Assembly: GCF_005886345.1 (NCBI RefSeq) | Contig: NZ_PNEC01000043.1 | Location: forward strand, 37,592-101,591 | Reading direction: 5' to 3' | Source of the DNA: Pseudoalteromonas phenolica | GTDB taxonomy: Bacteria > Pseudomonadota > Gammaproteobacteria > Enterobacterales > Alteromonadaceae | Length of the DNA stretch: 64,000 nt | Part shown: positions 34,517 to 43,222 of the stretch, piece after piece | How the letters are laid out: each line of letters starts with the position of its first letter | Numbering within the stretch: the stretch's first letter is position 1 | Position numbers and translations under genes: made by a program | Notes under the pieces: generated by a model | What the model saw: only the letters and a program-made list of their open reading frames with translations | Told to the model about the DNA's origin: nothing | Databases searched by the model: none

Positions 34517-35776
34517 ATGATGATAAAAGATACCAGTGGTCAAGACCAAATTGTTAAGCAAAAGCCAAAATTATTGAAGCCTGCGTTATTGCTGGTGGGC
34601 GTGTTAAGTGCGGTAACCTGGACTGGGTTTGCAATGATCAATGCTGATCCTGCTTATATGTCTGTGGAAAAAGCGCAATTACAAATTGCACAAGTAAAAC
34701 AAGGTGACTTGGTACGAGATATTGCTGCAACGGGCAAAATTGTCGCAGCGAATGCACCTAAGGCTTATAGCCCAGAGCAAGGGTTTGTCACCTTGAAAGT
34801 GAAGGCGGGCGATACCGTTGAGTTAGGTCAAGTAATTGCCGAAGTTGATAGCCCTGAACTTAACAACAGTTTGAAACAACAAGAATCAGAACTTGCTAGA
34901 TTACAAGGTGAGCTGGCCAGAAATGAGCTTGAAGCAAGACGTCAGACTTTAACGCTTAATAAAACTTTAGATTTGGCACAAGTTGAACTGAGTGCAGCAG
35001 AGCGAGAAAATCGTAGAGCAAAACTTTCAATAGAAAAAAGCCTTATTAGTCAGATAGATTTAGAAAAAGCAGTCGATGATTTAGCCAAAGCAAAGTTAAC
35101 TTTTAAACATGCTCAACAAGAAGTCGAGCTAGCAAAAGATACTTTAGCTTTTGAACTTCAATCTTCAAAAAGCCAATTTGCTAGACAACAGCTAGTCGTG
35201 GATGAATTACAACGCAAAGTAAACAACTTACATGTACGAGCTTCAGTGTCGGGTATTATCGGTAATCTTTTAATTCAACCTAAAGCCATGGTATCGAAAA
35301 ACCAAGCATTACTGACTTTAGTAGACCTTTCAGCTTTTGAAGCTGAGTTACAAGTGCCAGAAAGTTATGCCAATGACCTAGGAATAGGAATGCAAGTTGA
35401 GCTCAAAATAGGCACTGAATTGGTGGTGGGTTCATTGTCAGCAATTTCGCCAGAAGTGAACAATCGTGAAGTAACAGCGCGAGTTAGATTTGAGCAAAGC
35501 AGTATGAGCAATATTCGTCAAAATCAACGCCTATCAGGACGCATCTTATTAGAAAACCGCAGTGATGTTTTGATGGTTAAACGTGGAGCATTTCTAAATC
35601 AAGGGGGCTTCGTCGCTTATAAAGTGAACGGAGAACGGGCTGAACGCATTGAGATAACAACCGGTGTTATCAGTATCAACCATGTGGAAGTGCTGGCAGG
35701 ACTTTCTCAAGGTGACCAAATTATTATTTCGAACTACGACACATTTAAAAATGCAGATGCTGTGTTACTGAGATAA
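34517..35776 (+). CDS. HlyD-type periplasmic adaptor protein of a MacAB-like efflux system
   Basis: The 419-residue product has one N-terminal membrane anchor (LLKPALLLVGVLSAVTWTGFAMI, near residues 18-40), then a lipoyl/biotinyl-like hairpin (VTLKVKAGDTVELGQVIAEV near 88), a coiled coil from about 115 to 235 rich in Glu, Leu and Lys, the second half-lipoyl (VRASVSGIIGNLLIQPKAMV near 236) and a beta-barrel with a membrane-proximal domain. This is the membrane fusion protein of a tripartite transporter. ATGs at 34517 and 34520 both fit AAGGA. No outer-membrane factor is encoded nearby, so a TolC homologue elsewhere is presumed. It is the second gene of the sigma-54 operon. Confidence 0.93.
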   Translation: MMIKDTSGQDQIVKQKPKLLKPALLLVGVLSAVTWTGFAMINADPAYMSVEKAQLQIAQVKQGDLVRDIAATGKIVAANAPKAYSPEQGFVTLKVKAGDTVELGQVIAEVDSPELNNSLKQQESELARLQGELARNELEARRQTLTLNKTLDLAQVELSAAERENRRAKLSIEKSLISQIDLEKAVDDLAKAKLTFKHAQQEVELAKDTLAFELQSSKSQFARQQLVVDELQRKVNNLHVRASVSGIIGNLLIQPKAMVSKNQALLTLVDLSAFEAELQVPESYANDLGIGMQVELKIGTELVVGSLSAISPEVNNREVTARVRFEQSSMSNIRQNQRLSGRILLENRSDVLMVKRGAFLNQGGFVAYKVNGERAERIEITTGVISINHVEVLAGLSQGDQIIISNYDTFKNADAVLLR

Positions 35777-35823
35777 AAACAACGCATTTACAGCATCATC
35801 AACAGAATAAAAAGGAAAATACT

Positions 35824-36528
35824 ATGTTAAAAATGAACAATATCAGCAAGATGTATCAAACTGAAATGGTACAAACACATGCCCTTCGCGATTTTAATTT
35901 ACACGTTGAAGAGGGAGAGTTTATTGCTGTAACAGGCCCATCTGGCTCAGGTAAAACGACCTTTCTGAATATTGCGGGTATGTTAGAGCCATTCACTGGC
36001 GGGGATTATTTATTAGATGGTATTGATGTTGGCAAGCTCAATGACAATCAACGTGCAGATTTACGTAACCAAAAGATTGGTTTTATCTTCCAAGGCTTTA
36101 ATTTAATTCCAGATTTAAACTTATACGAAAATGTTGAAGTGCCACTACGTTATCGAGGGATCAAAGCGGCTGAGCGCAAGCGCAGGATTGAGCAGTGTTT
36201 AGAGCAAGTCGGCTTGGCAAGTCGCGCTAAACATTTACCACAGCAGCTATCTGGTGGTCAGCAACAACGTGTTGCTATCGCGCGTGCTTTAGCTGGTGAT
36301 CCACGCTTTTTATTAGCGGATGAACCAACAGGTAACCTAGATAGCTTAATGGCGCGTCAAGTGATGGAACTCTTAGAGCAAATTAACCGTGATGGCGCGA
36401 CCATTATTATGGTCACGCATGATGCAGAGCTCGCGCGTCGCGCACCGCGTAATATTCAAGTTGTAGATGGTCAACTTGCCGACTTCACACTATATCAAGG
36501 CAACCCTAACGTGGCTGTAGGAGCGTAA
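35824..36528 (+). CDS. ABC transporter ATPase, MacB/LolD type
   Basis: The 234-residue cytosolic ATPase has Walker A GPSGSGKTT (residues 39-47), the Q-loop in IFQGFNLIPDLNLYENV near 88, the signature LSGGQQQRVAIARAL near 141, Walker B LLADEPTGNLDS near 163 and the switch His in VTHDAEL. The LxDExTxNLD form and the D-loop are typical of the MacB/LolD/FtsE class that works with mechanotransmission-type permeases rather than import systems. It has a 46-base gap to the adaptor gene and only 2 bases to the first permease gene. It energises the two permeases that follow. Confidence 0.95.
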   Translation: MLKMNNISKMYQTEMVQTHALRDFNLHVEEGEFIAVTGPSGSGKTTFLNIAGMLEPFTGGDYLLDGIDVGKLNDNQRADLRNQKIGFIFQGFNLIPDLNLYENVEVPLRYRGIKAAERKRRIEQCLEQVGLASRAKHLPQQLSGGQQQRVAIARALAGDPRFLLADEPTGNLDSLMARQVMELLEQINRDGATIIMVTHDAELARRAPRNIQVVDGQLADFTLYQGNPNVAVGA

Positions 36529-36530
36529 TT

Positions 36531-37844
36531 ATGTTTAGCCATTATATTGATTTAGGTTGGCGGAGTTTTAAACGCACACCTTTGGTTAGTTTGCTAATGG
36601 TACTGGCAATCGCTGTGGGTATAGGTATTACCATGACCAGTTTGTCTGTGTATCACATGATGTCAATGGACCCCATTCCAGATAAGAGTGACAAGCTATT
36701 TGCGGTACAATTACAAACCATAGATGAGGGACAGACTTGGTGGTCGCCAGATAATTTACCTTATCAGTTAACATATAAAGATACTGAAAGCTTATTAAAA
36801 TCAGATTTGCCTTATAAGCGAGCAGCACTTATGGCAACTGGGTTTTCAGTTCATCTAAATTCAGACAAAGTTAAGCCTTTCCTTGAAGAAACGCGGGTTA
36901 CTTCAAGAGACGCATTTAGCATGTTCAACTTGCCTTTCATTCATGGAGATGTATGGAGCCAGGAGCAAGAAGATAGTGCAGCTCCTGTGACCGTGATTTC
37001 TTCAAGTTTAAGCAAAAAACTATTCGGTTCTGAAAATGGTGTAGGTCAAACTCTCTACCTTGATGACTTAAGCGTTCAAGTTGTGGGGGTTATTAAAGAC
37101 TGGCAGCTTCACGTGAAATATTATGATTTAAACAATGGCTCATTTAACGAACCTGAGCAGATTTTTATTCCTTTTTCGTTAATTAAAGCGCATGAAATAA
37201 ATACTTGGGGTAACACCAATGGGTGGAAGCATGAACCGGTCAAAGTGTTTAACGATAAGCTACAATCTGAAAAGTTTTGGTTACAGTTTTGGGTTGAGTT
37301 GAACAATGAAACAGAAAAGCGTGCCTTTGAAGGTTACTTGGCAAACTACATTGCAGAGGAAAAGAAAACTGGCCGTTTCACCCGTGAACAAGCTGAATAC
37401 AAATTAAGAGACGTTAATGAATGGATCAGCTACTGGGAAGTTGTAAATGAAGACAACAAAATCATGGTTGCATTGAGCTTTATGTTCTTAGCGGTTTGTT
37501 TGGCGAATATTCTTGGTTTGTTGTTAGCTAAATTCTTGCGCCGAGCACCTGAAGTCGGTGTAAGACGTGCTTTAGGAGCAAGTAAGAGACAGGTGTTTTT
37601 TCAGCATATTGTAGAAGTGGGCATGTTAGGTCTATTCGGCGGCGTAATAGGGATCATAGTGGCGCAGCTTGGCCTATTTGGTATTCGCCAAAGTCTGAGT
37701 TACTACGATTCATTGGCAAACATGGATATCAGTATGTTAATGACAGCGCCTATTATCGCAATTTTAGCATGTATTATTGCCGGACTTTATCCTGCTTGGG
37801 TTGTGTGTAACACCACGCCTGCCACTTACTTGAAAACACAATAG
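36531..37844 (+). CDS. MacB-type ABC permease, first of two
   Basis: The 437-residue product has the MacB/FtsX layout: an N-terminal helix (VSLLMVLAIAVGIGITMT near residues 18-36), a large periplasmic MacB-core domain, then three C-terminal helices (MVALSFMFLAVCLANILGLL, QVFFQHIVEVGMLGLFGGVIG and a third ending in IAGLYPAWVV). APEVGVRRALGASKRQ near 345 is the cytosolic coupling segment contacting the ATPase. The permease is separate from the ATPase, unlike MacB itself, where they are fused. With the next gene it probably forms a heterodimer. Substrate unknown; possibly a peptide or lipid. Confidence 0.92.
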   Translation: MFSHYIDLGWRSFKRTPLVSLLMVLAIAVGIGITMTSLSVYHMMSMDPIPDKSDKLFAVQLQTIDEGQTWWSPDNLPYQLTYKDTESLLKSDLPYKRAALMATGFSVHLNSDKVKPFLEETRVTSRDAFSMFNLPFIHGDVWSQEQEDSAAPVTVISSSLSKKLFGSENGVGQTLYLDDLSVQVVGVIKDWQLHVKYYDLNNGSFNEPEQIFIPFSLIKAHEINTWGNTNGWKHEPVKVFNDKLQSEKFWLQFWVELNNETEKRAFEGYLANYIAEEKKTGRFTREQAEYKLRDVNEWISYWEVVNEDNKIMVALSFMFLAVCLANILGLLLAKFLRRAPEVGVRRALGASKRQVFFQHIVEVGMLGLFGGVIGIIVAQLGLFGIRQSLSYYDSLANMDISMLMTAPIIAILACIIAGLYPAWVVCNTTPATYLKTQ

Positions 37845-37853
37845 GAGCATAAC

Positions 37854-39062
37854 ATGTTAGAAATTAAACCTATTTTTAATGCTTTATTACGCTCTAAAGT
37901 GGGCGCGGTATTGTTGCTAATACAAATAGCCATTACGACCGCTATCGTCAGTAATGCGGCGTTTATCATTAAAGACCGATTAGATTACTTAAATCAACCT
38001 ACGGGCTATGAAGAAGAAAACATTTTTAAGTTCAATGTAATGACTTTTGGCACCGATTTAGATCTCATTCAACAGGTTGAATTAGATGAAGCAAGCATTA
38101 GAGCACTACCTGGTGTGGTAGATGCGGTACAGATCAGTGCAATTCCATTATCAGGTGGTGGCTCCTCGACAGGATTTCGCTTAAAGCCAGTACCAGAAAA
38201 ATCAAAATCAATTAACGCGAGTTATTTTGAAACGGATGAACATGGCTTAAACACATTAGGGGTAGAGTTAATCGCTGGGCGTAACTTTAACCAAGATGAA
38301 GTGATTTTAAACCGTGATTATAGTCAGTTCCCAAAAGTAGCATTGGCAACAAAGGCCTTACTGGATGAACTATTTCCTGACGAAGAAGGTTTGGGCAAAG
38401 TGATTTACATGGGCGATCAGCCTCTGAAAATAGTCGGCGTGATAGGCATGATGAAAGGTCCTTGGCTTAAACTTGAAGAGCGAAAAGATAGATCGGTTAT
38501 TTTACCTATGGTCGACCCAGGCAAGTTACATCAATTTTTAGTTCGCACTGAGCCTGGTCAAAGAGCACATGTGATGAAACAAATTGAAGCACTGATGCAT
38601 GATAATTACGCAAAACGAGTCATTCAGGATCTCACGGGACTTGACGAGAAAAAAGCTGATTATGTCGCTGAAGACAGGCTAATGATGCGTATGCTGGTAG
38701 TTTTAATCAGTGTATTAGTCTTAGTAACTGCTTTGGGAATATTCGGTTTAACCTTATTCAACATCAATAAGCGTACAAAACAAATTGGCACAAGAAGAGC
38801 ACTTGGCGCGCGCAAGTCGACTATTATTCAATATTTTGTGGTAGAAAATGGCATTATTTGTATTGCCGGTTTAATACTGGGCGTGTGTGGCGCAGTATTA
38901 CTTGGTCAACAACTGATGACCCATTATTCTGTGCCATTGTTATCAAATTGGTATATTGCGACAACTGCATTATTGGTCTTTGCTATGAGCATACTTGCGG
39001 TGATTGGGCCTGCTAGAAGAGCAGCTAATATTGCGCCAAGTATTGCAACTAGAACCATTTAA
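37854..39062 (+). CDS. MacB-type ABC permease, second of two
   Basis: The 402-residue product is a paralogue of the previous permease with the same plan: an N-terminal helix (VGAVLLLIQIAITTAIVSNAAFI), a periplasmic core, and three C-terminal helices starting MMRMLVVLISVLVLVTALGI near 278. KQIGTRRALGARKSTIIQYF near 311 is the coupling segment with the G-(V/T)-RRALGA signature. A 9-base gap and AGGAG site link it to the first permease. The two differ strongly in the periplasmic part, so the complex is likely asymmetric. It is the last transport gene before a hairpin and the two-component genes. Confidence 0.92.
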   Translation: MLEIKPIFNALLRSKVGAVLLLIQIAITTAIVSNAAFIIKDRLDYLNQPTGYEEENIFKFNVMTFGTDLDLIQQVELDEASIRALPGVVDAVQISAIPLSGGGSSTGFRLKPVPEKSKSINASYFETDEHGLNTLGVELIAGRNFNQDEVILNRDYSQFPKVALATKALLDELFPDEEGLGKVIYMGDQPLKIVGVIGMMKGPWLKLEERKDRSVILPMVDPGKLHQFLVRTEPGQRAHVMKQIEALMHDNYAKRVIQDLTGLDEKKADYVAEDRLMMRMLVVLISVLVLVTALGIFGLTLFNINKRTKQIGTRRALGARKSTIIQYFVVENGIICIAGLILGVCGAVLLGQQLMTHYSVPLLSNWYIATTALLVFAMSILAVIGPARRAANIAPSIATRTI

Positions 39063-39078
39063 GTATCTTAAATAACTT

Positions 39079-39112
39079 CGTGCTACACTGGCACTCATAC
39101 TGGTGTAGCACG
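39079..39112. terminator. Hairpin between ABC permease and response-regulator genes
   Basis: A perfect 10-bp stem CGTGCTACAC/GTGTAGCACG with a 14-base loop, extended by wobble pairs, follows the permease stop by 17 bases. No T-run follows, so it may only attenuate or process the transcript and adjust the level of the two-component genes. Confidence 0.5.
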
Positions 39113-39131
39113 AATAATAAAAAGAATATAC

Positions 39132-40463
39132 ATGGACAAAATACTCATCATTGACGATAACCAAGCAGTGCTCGATGCGTTGTCGTTATTGCTAGAAATA
39201 CATGGCTATGATGTTGTTACAGCACACACTCCTTTTGAAGCAGAGCAAGTTGTGCGTTACCAACGGATTGCTTTAGCCATTCAAGATATGAATTTCACCG
39301 CTGACACTACTTCAGGCGAAGAAGGTAAACACCTTTTTTATTCTCTCAGATCACTTAATGCTCACCTGCCAATTATTTTAATTACCGCATGGACAGAACT
39401 TGAGACCGCTATTGAGCTCGTCAAAGCCGGTGCCGCAGATTATTTAGCTAAACCTTGGGACGATAACAAGCTAGTGACTTGTGTTGCTAACCTCATTGAA
39501 CTAGGTAAGGCTAAGCAAGACAATGCTGTTTATAGCCGCCAACAAACTGAACGTCAATCAAGTCATGAAGAAGCTAATTTAGCAGGACTCATTTATGCTA
39601 GCACAGCGATGGAGCGTGTGGTTGATATGGCATTGCAGCTCGCCAAATCAGATGTGTCAGTGTTGATCACTGGACCTAACGGCAGTGGCAAAGAACGTAT
39701 TGCAGAAATAGTCCAGTTAAACTCGGCACTAGTAGAGCAGCCATTTGTGAAAGTCAATGCAGGGGCATTACCCAGTGAGCTTATTGAAGCTGAATTATTT
39801 GGTGCAGAAGCTGGTGCCTATACAGGGGCAAATAAACAACGTATTGGCCGTTTTGAAGCAGCTGATGGTGGTACTTTGTTTTTGGATGAAATAGGTAACC
39901 TTCCTCCATCTGGGCAAATGAAATTATTACGAGTGCTGCAAACTGGTGAGTTTGAGCGCTTGGGCTCTGTACAAACACAGAAAGTAAATGTGCGTGTTAT
40001 TTCAGCGACTAATGCGGACTTATTACAAGACATTAAAGCTGGGCGATTTAGAGAAGATTTATATTATCGGCTAAATGTAATTGAGCTGCGATTACCGCCT
40101 CTGAATGAACGCCAAGACGACATTATTCCTTTAATTAATTATTTTTTACCTAATCGAGAGTTTGGTATTGCAACTGAACAAGCACTAGTCAATTACCCTT
40201 GGCCTGGTAATGTGAGAGAGCTCGAAAATGCCTGTAAACGTGCTGGGGTATTAAAACCACAAGGTCAGTTAAACTTTACGGATTTTGGATTAGAAGATTC
40301 GGTTTCATCAAGCAAAAAGCAAGTAAATAAAGAGCCCGATAAGGCCGAGATAGAAGCTGCAATGCGAGAATATCATGGCGTAGTTGCAAAGGTTGCCAGG
40401 CATTTTGGTTTATCACGTCAAGCGCTTTATCGCCGCTTACAAAAGTTTGAAATAGATTATTAA
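39132..40463 (+). CDS. Sigma-54-dependent response regulator, NtrC family
   Basis: The 443-residue product has a receiver domain (acidic DD at 8-9, phospho-acceptor Asp52 in AIQDMNF, Thr/Ser in LITAWTE and Lys in LAKPW), a central AAA+ domain with GPNGSGKE near 178, GAYTGA near 231 (the sigma-54 contact loop, usual GAFTGA), and TLFLDEIGNLPP, and a C-terminal Fis-type helix-turn-helix (VAKVARHFGLSRQALYRRL). An extra acidic segment follows the phospho-site, as in AtoC-like regulators of efflux operons. It probably binds the TGTCCG palindromes at 34279-34312 and activates the sigma-54 promoter of the upstream operon. The kinase gene starts 10 bases downstream. Confidence 0.95.
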   Translation: MDKILIIDDNQAVLDALSLLLEIHGYDVVTAHTPFEAEQVVRYQRIALAIQDMNFTADTTSGEEGKHLFYSLRSLNAHLPIILITAWTELETAIELVKAGAADYLAKPWDDNKLVTCVANLIELGKAKQDNAVYSRQQTERQSSHEEANLAGLIYASTAMERVVDMALQLAKSDVSVLITGPNGSGKERIAEIVQLNSALVEQPFVKVNAGALPSELIEAELFGAEAGAYTGANKQRIGRFEAADGGTLFLDEIGNLPPSGQMKLLRVLQTGEFERLGSVQTQKVNVRVISATNADLLQDIKAGRFREDLYYRLNVIELRLPPLNERQDDIIPLINYFLPNREFGIATEQALVNYPWPGNVRELENACKRAGVLKPQGQLNFTDFGLEDSVSSSKKQVNKEPDKAEIEAAMREYHGVVAKVARHFGLSRQALYRRLQKFEIDY

Positions 40464-40473
40464 TAGTATAAAT

Positions 40474-41787
40474 ATGAATCTTTCAATTGACCGTTTAAGC
40501 ACTAGGCATAAATTACAATTAGCTGTAATTACAAGCATTGTACTTGTTCTAACTCCCATTCTATTGCTACTTGGCGCGACTAGTATACAAAGCCTGATTA
40601 GCTTGGGCTTTGCAATATGTATAGGCTGGTTTGTCAGTGCGGTTTTAACTCAGTCGGTTAATTCAGGTATCCAAGCTTTAGAAACGGGCTTACTTAACTT
40701 TAAAGATGGTGAGTTCTCAAGTTTACTTGCTTACAGTGCCAATGATGAACTTGGTCGATTGTGTGATGTTTATAACCAAACTGCCGAGCAACTGAGACAA
40801 GAAAAACAATGGATCTATCAAAGAGAATTAATGCTCGATAAAGTACTGCAGTCGTCTCCACAGGCATTAGTTTTAATCGACAGTACAGATCATGTGGTCT
40901 TTAGCAACTATAGTGCAAAATTACTGTTTAATAGTGACTCTAAATTAGAAGGGTTGATGCGACACGCACTTTATCAATGTGCAGAAGAACAAGTTCGCCA
41001 AGCAATGGAGATGGGCCGAGATGGCTTGTTTCATTTAAAACAGGAGCAAGACGAAACACAGACCTGGCACCTTTCAACTGGCGAGTTCTTATTAAATAAT
41101 CAACAGCATAAATTGTACATCTTTAAGCAACTCACGAGAGAGTTAAGTCGTCAAGAGGTGGCGGTTTGGAAGAAAGTGATACGTATAATTAGCCATGAAT
41201 TAAATAACTCATTGGGACCAATGTCATCGATGTTACACAGTGGTCAATTACTTTCTAAAAACCTCGATGAGCCAAGGCTGGGGCGGGTCTTTTCAACAAT
41301 GCAAGAACGCATAAGTCACCTCAATGAATTTGTTCAAGGTTATGGCAAGTTTGCCAAATTACCGAAACCTAAATTAGAGGTGATTGAATGGCAGGGCTTA
41401 TTAGATAGTGTGCAGCAACAATGGCACTTCACATTGGGGGGATGTTTACCTCTCAAGTCATGTTATGCCGACAAAGTTCAGATTGAACAATTGTTGATTA
41501 ATTTATTAAAAAATGCCCATGAATCTGGCTCAGCACAATCAGCTATCTGCGTTAAAGTCGAGCAAAAAGAAGCGGGTACATTGTTAAGTGTTGAAGATGC
41601 AGGAAAGGGCATGAATGAAGCTGTGATGGCGAATGCACTTATTCCTTTTTATTCTACAAAAGCCAGTGGAAGCGGTTTGGGGCTCGCGCTTTGTCGAGAA
41701 ATCGCAGAAGCCCATCATGGTCAGTTGAGTTTGCATAACCGCGGGGATGGGCAAACGGGCTTGGTTGTTCAGGTGTTTATTCCTTGA
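40474..41787 (+). CDS. Sensor histidine kinase, NtrY-like
   Basis: The 437-residue product has two transmembrane helices (about 14-35 and 39-58) with almost no periplasmic loop, so it probably senses within or close to the membrane. A HAMP-like linker, a PAS domain (about 120-215), then a HisKA-type dimerisation helix with the phospho-His in RIISHELNNSLGPMSSM (His241), and an ATPase domain (NLLKNAHESG N-box, EDAGKGMN G1 and GSGLGLALCR G2) follow. The H-E-L-N-N-S motif is typical of NtrY-like kinases that partner NtrC regulators. It follows the regulator gene by 10 bases. A transporter-coupled cue, such as an envelope-active peptide, would be a plausible signal (inference). Confidence 0.95.
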   Translation: MNLSIDRLSTRHKLQLAVITSIVLVLTPILLLLGATSIQSLISLGFAICIGWFVSAVLTQSVNSGIQALETGLLNFKDGEFSSLLAYSANDELGRLCDVYNQTAEQLRQEKQWIYQRELMLDKVLQSSPQALVLIDSTDHVVFSNYSAKLLFNSDSKLEGLMRHALYQCAEEQVRQAMEMGRDGLFHLKQEQDETQTWHLSTGEFLLNNQQHKLYIFKQLTRELSRQEVAVWKKVIRIISHELNNSLGPMSSMLHSGQLLSKNLDEPRLGRVFSTMQERISHLNEFVQGYGKFAKLPKPKLEVIEWQGLLDSVQQQWHFTLGGCLPLKSCYADKVQIEQLLINLLKNAHESGSAQSAICVKVEQKEAGTLLSVEDAGKGMNEAVMANALIPFYSTKASGSGLGLALCREIAEAHHGQLSLHNRGDGQTGLVVQVFIP

Positions 41788-41800
41788 AACGGGTTAAGGC

Positions 41801-42193
41801 TTACCTTTCTATGTCACTGAGCTCTGAGTCAGAGTCGATGTTCTTTTTTGTGGGCACTCTTTTGTTCAAATAAATACGCTTTTCAGTGGGTTTTTCAGTA
41901 ATTACAATCCCTTTTTTTGCACATGCTTCCTTAAATTCTTTATAATATTTTTGCTGCTGTGTGTTTTCATCTAGTGTCGCAAGTGCACCAATTGTGGAGT
42001 AAATAAATGCGCCTGATATAATGCGTTCAGCTGAATTTAAGCGTCTAAAATCTGGATTTATTTTTTCTTTAATGACTTGTTTGTACACATAATCGCATTC
42101 TTCAACATAAACCTCTTGGTACTTTTGACCACTCATACAGGCAGTGAGAAAAAGTGGAGTAATGACAGTCACTGTAAATCTGCTTGGTTTCAT
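41801..42193 (-). CDS. Small lipoprotein, distal gene of a pair
   Basis: The 130-residue product has a lipoprotein signal (MKPSRFTVTVITPLFLTAC, lipobox LTAC). The mature protein is short, charged and mostly helical, with Cys in EECDYVYK and EACAKKG that may form a disulphide, and an acidic/basic tail (PTKKNIDSDSELSDIER). No family is recognised. Its start codon overlaps the stop of the next gene upstream by 4 bases (ATGA), so both are translated together. It ends just after the histidine kinase, convergently. Confidence 0.78.
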   Translation of the reverse strand: MKPSRFTVTVITPLFLTACMSGQKYQEVYVEECDYVYKQVIKEKINPDFRRLNSAERIISGAFIYSTIGALATLDENTQQQKYYKEFKEACAKKGIVITEKPTEKRIYLNKRVPTKKNIDSDSELSDIER

Positions 42194-42501
42194 GAATTGT
42201 CTCCTTGATTATGATCTTTGCAGTCAGAGGGTTTTTCAAGCCAATACACTGTATTAGAAATAACCACGATACTACCTGACACCACAAAGCTGGCCGCAGT
42301 CACTAAACCATAGCTGGCCATTAACAGTGCACACGCCTCGTTTGAGCAGTTTGCCATCGGGACGGCTTTTTCGAGGGCTAAGACCTTCTTTTTACGCATG
42401 ACATTGCATTTGGTATCATATTGGTGTGCATTTTCTGGCACATAGACACAGCCGGTTAATAAAATGAGTAAAGCGACGGTAAAAAATGCTTTCATTTTCA
42501 T
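42190..42501 (-). CDS. Small lipoprotein, proximal gene of a pair
   Basis: The 103-residue product has a lipoprotein signal (MKMKAFFTVALLILLTGC, lipobox LTGC), then a short Cys-containing mature region (HQYDTKCNVM, MANCSNEACALLM) and a strongly hydrophobic stretch (YGLVTAASFVVSGSIVVISNTVYWLE) that could span or lie in a membrane. Four mature Cys may form two disulphides. It precedes the second lipoprotein with a 4-base overlap. Function unknown. Confidence 0.78.
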   Translation of the reverse strand: MKMKAFFTVALLILLTGCVYVPENAHQYDTKCNVMRKKKVLALEKAVPMANCSNEACALLMASYGLVTAASFVVSGSIVVISNTVYWLEKPSDCKDHNQGDNS

Positions 42502-42638
42502 CCATGTAATCAGTATTTATAAAGGGGTTAGATTAAACCCAAGAGCAAAGAAATACTGTAAGAAAATGTTTGTGATCTGATCTATTTCCTGAAACAAGGA
42601 TATAATCAAAAATATACTTAAAGATTAGAGATGCCACT

Positions 42639-43103
42639 TTGTTTAAAAAACTCAAAGCTTTATTAACTGAATTTAGTAATGAATTAACTCAAACTAATCA
42701 ACTTGAAAGTGTTATAGATTTTAATACAGGGCTGGCCGCATTACTGGTTGAGGTGATGCGTGCTGATAGCAAGATTGAGCTGACTGAGCTTGAAAAGATC
42801 GCAGAAATCTTAAAAGCACAATGTGAACTTGATCAAAGCCAAGTTGATGCCTTAATTGAAAAAGTGCGCCCTATGGTAGAAGAAGCGCTAGATCTGCACC
42901 AATTTGTAAAAGAAGTGAATGCAAAAACGACTTATGAAGAGCGAATTGAAGTCATCGAGTTACTTTGGCATGTTGCCTTTGCAGACGGCCACCTTGATGA
43001 TTATGAAGACCATATCATTCGTAAAATATCGAGCTTGATGTATGTTGCGCATGTTGATTTTGTTGGTGCCAAAATACGTGTAAAAGAAAGTATAGAGTTA
43101 TAA
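42639..43103 (+). CDS. TerB-family protein
   Basis: The 154-residue all-helical protein has the TerB/DjlA-N layout: LAALLVEVMRADSKIELTELEKIAEIL with the D-x-K-x-x-x-x-E acidic pattern near residue 38, then LWHVAFADGHLDDYEDHIIRKI with matching D-G-x-x-D-x-x-E near 110. These paired acidic helices bind a divalent metal in TerB relatives. The start is a TTG at 42639; an ATG at 42631 opens only an 11-codon frame. TerB proteins are linked with tellurite and stress functions, but a lone copy without the ter operon is more likely a scaffold. Cytoplasmic. Confidence 0.88.
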   Translation: MFKKLKALLTEFSNELTQTNQLESVIDFNTGLAALLVEVMRADSKIELTELEKIAEILKAQCELDQSQVDALIEKVRPMVEEALDLHQFVKEVNAKTTYEERIEVIELLWHVAFADGHLDDYEDHIIRKISSLMYVAHVDFVGAKIRVKESIEL

Positions 43104-43166
43104 ATAACTACATTAGTACGAATATAAAGTGGGCCTGTTTGTTCAGTTGTTCGGTCAGTAAAAAAT

Positions 43167-43199
43167 AAAAAAGCGCCATTTTCATTATCGCGCTTTTTT
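43167..43199. terminator. Bidirectional terminator between terB and the oxygenase gene
   Basis: AAAAAAGCG/CGCTTTTTT arms (9 bp) with a 15-base loop between converging genes. Both strands end in a T-run. Confidence 0.82.
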
Positions 43200-43222
43200 G
43201 TTGTGTTGAATTCTGACTCAAC

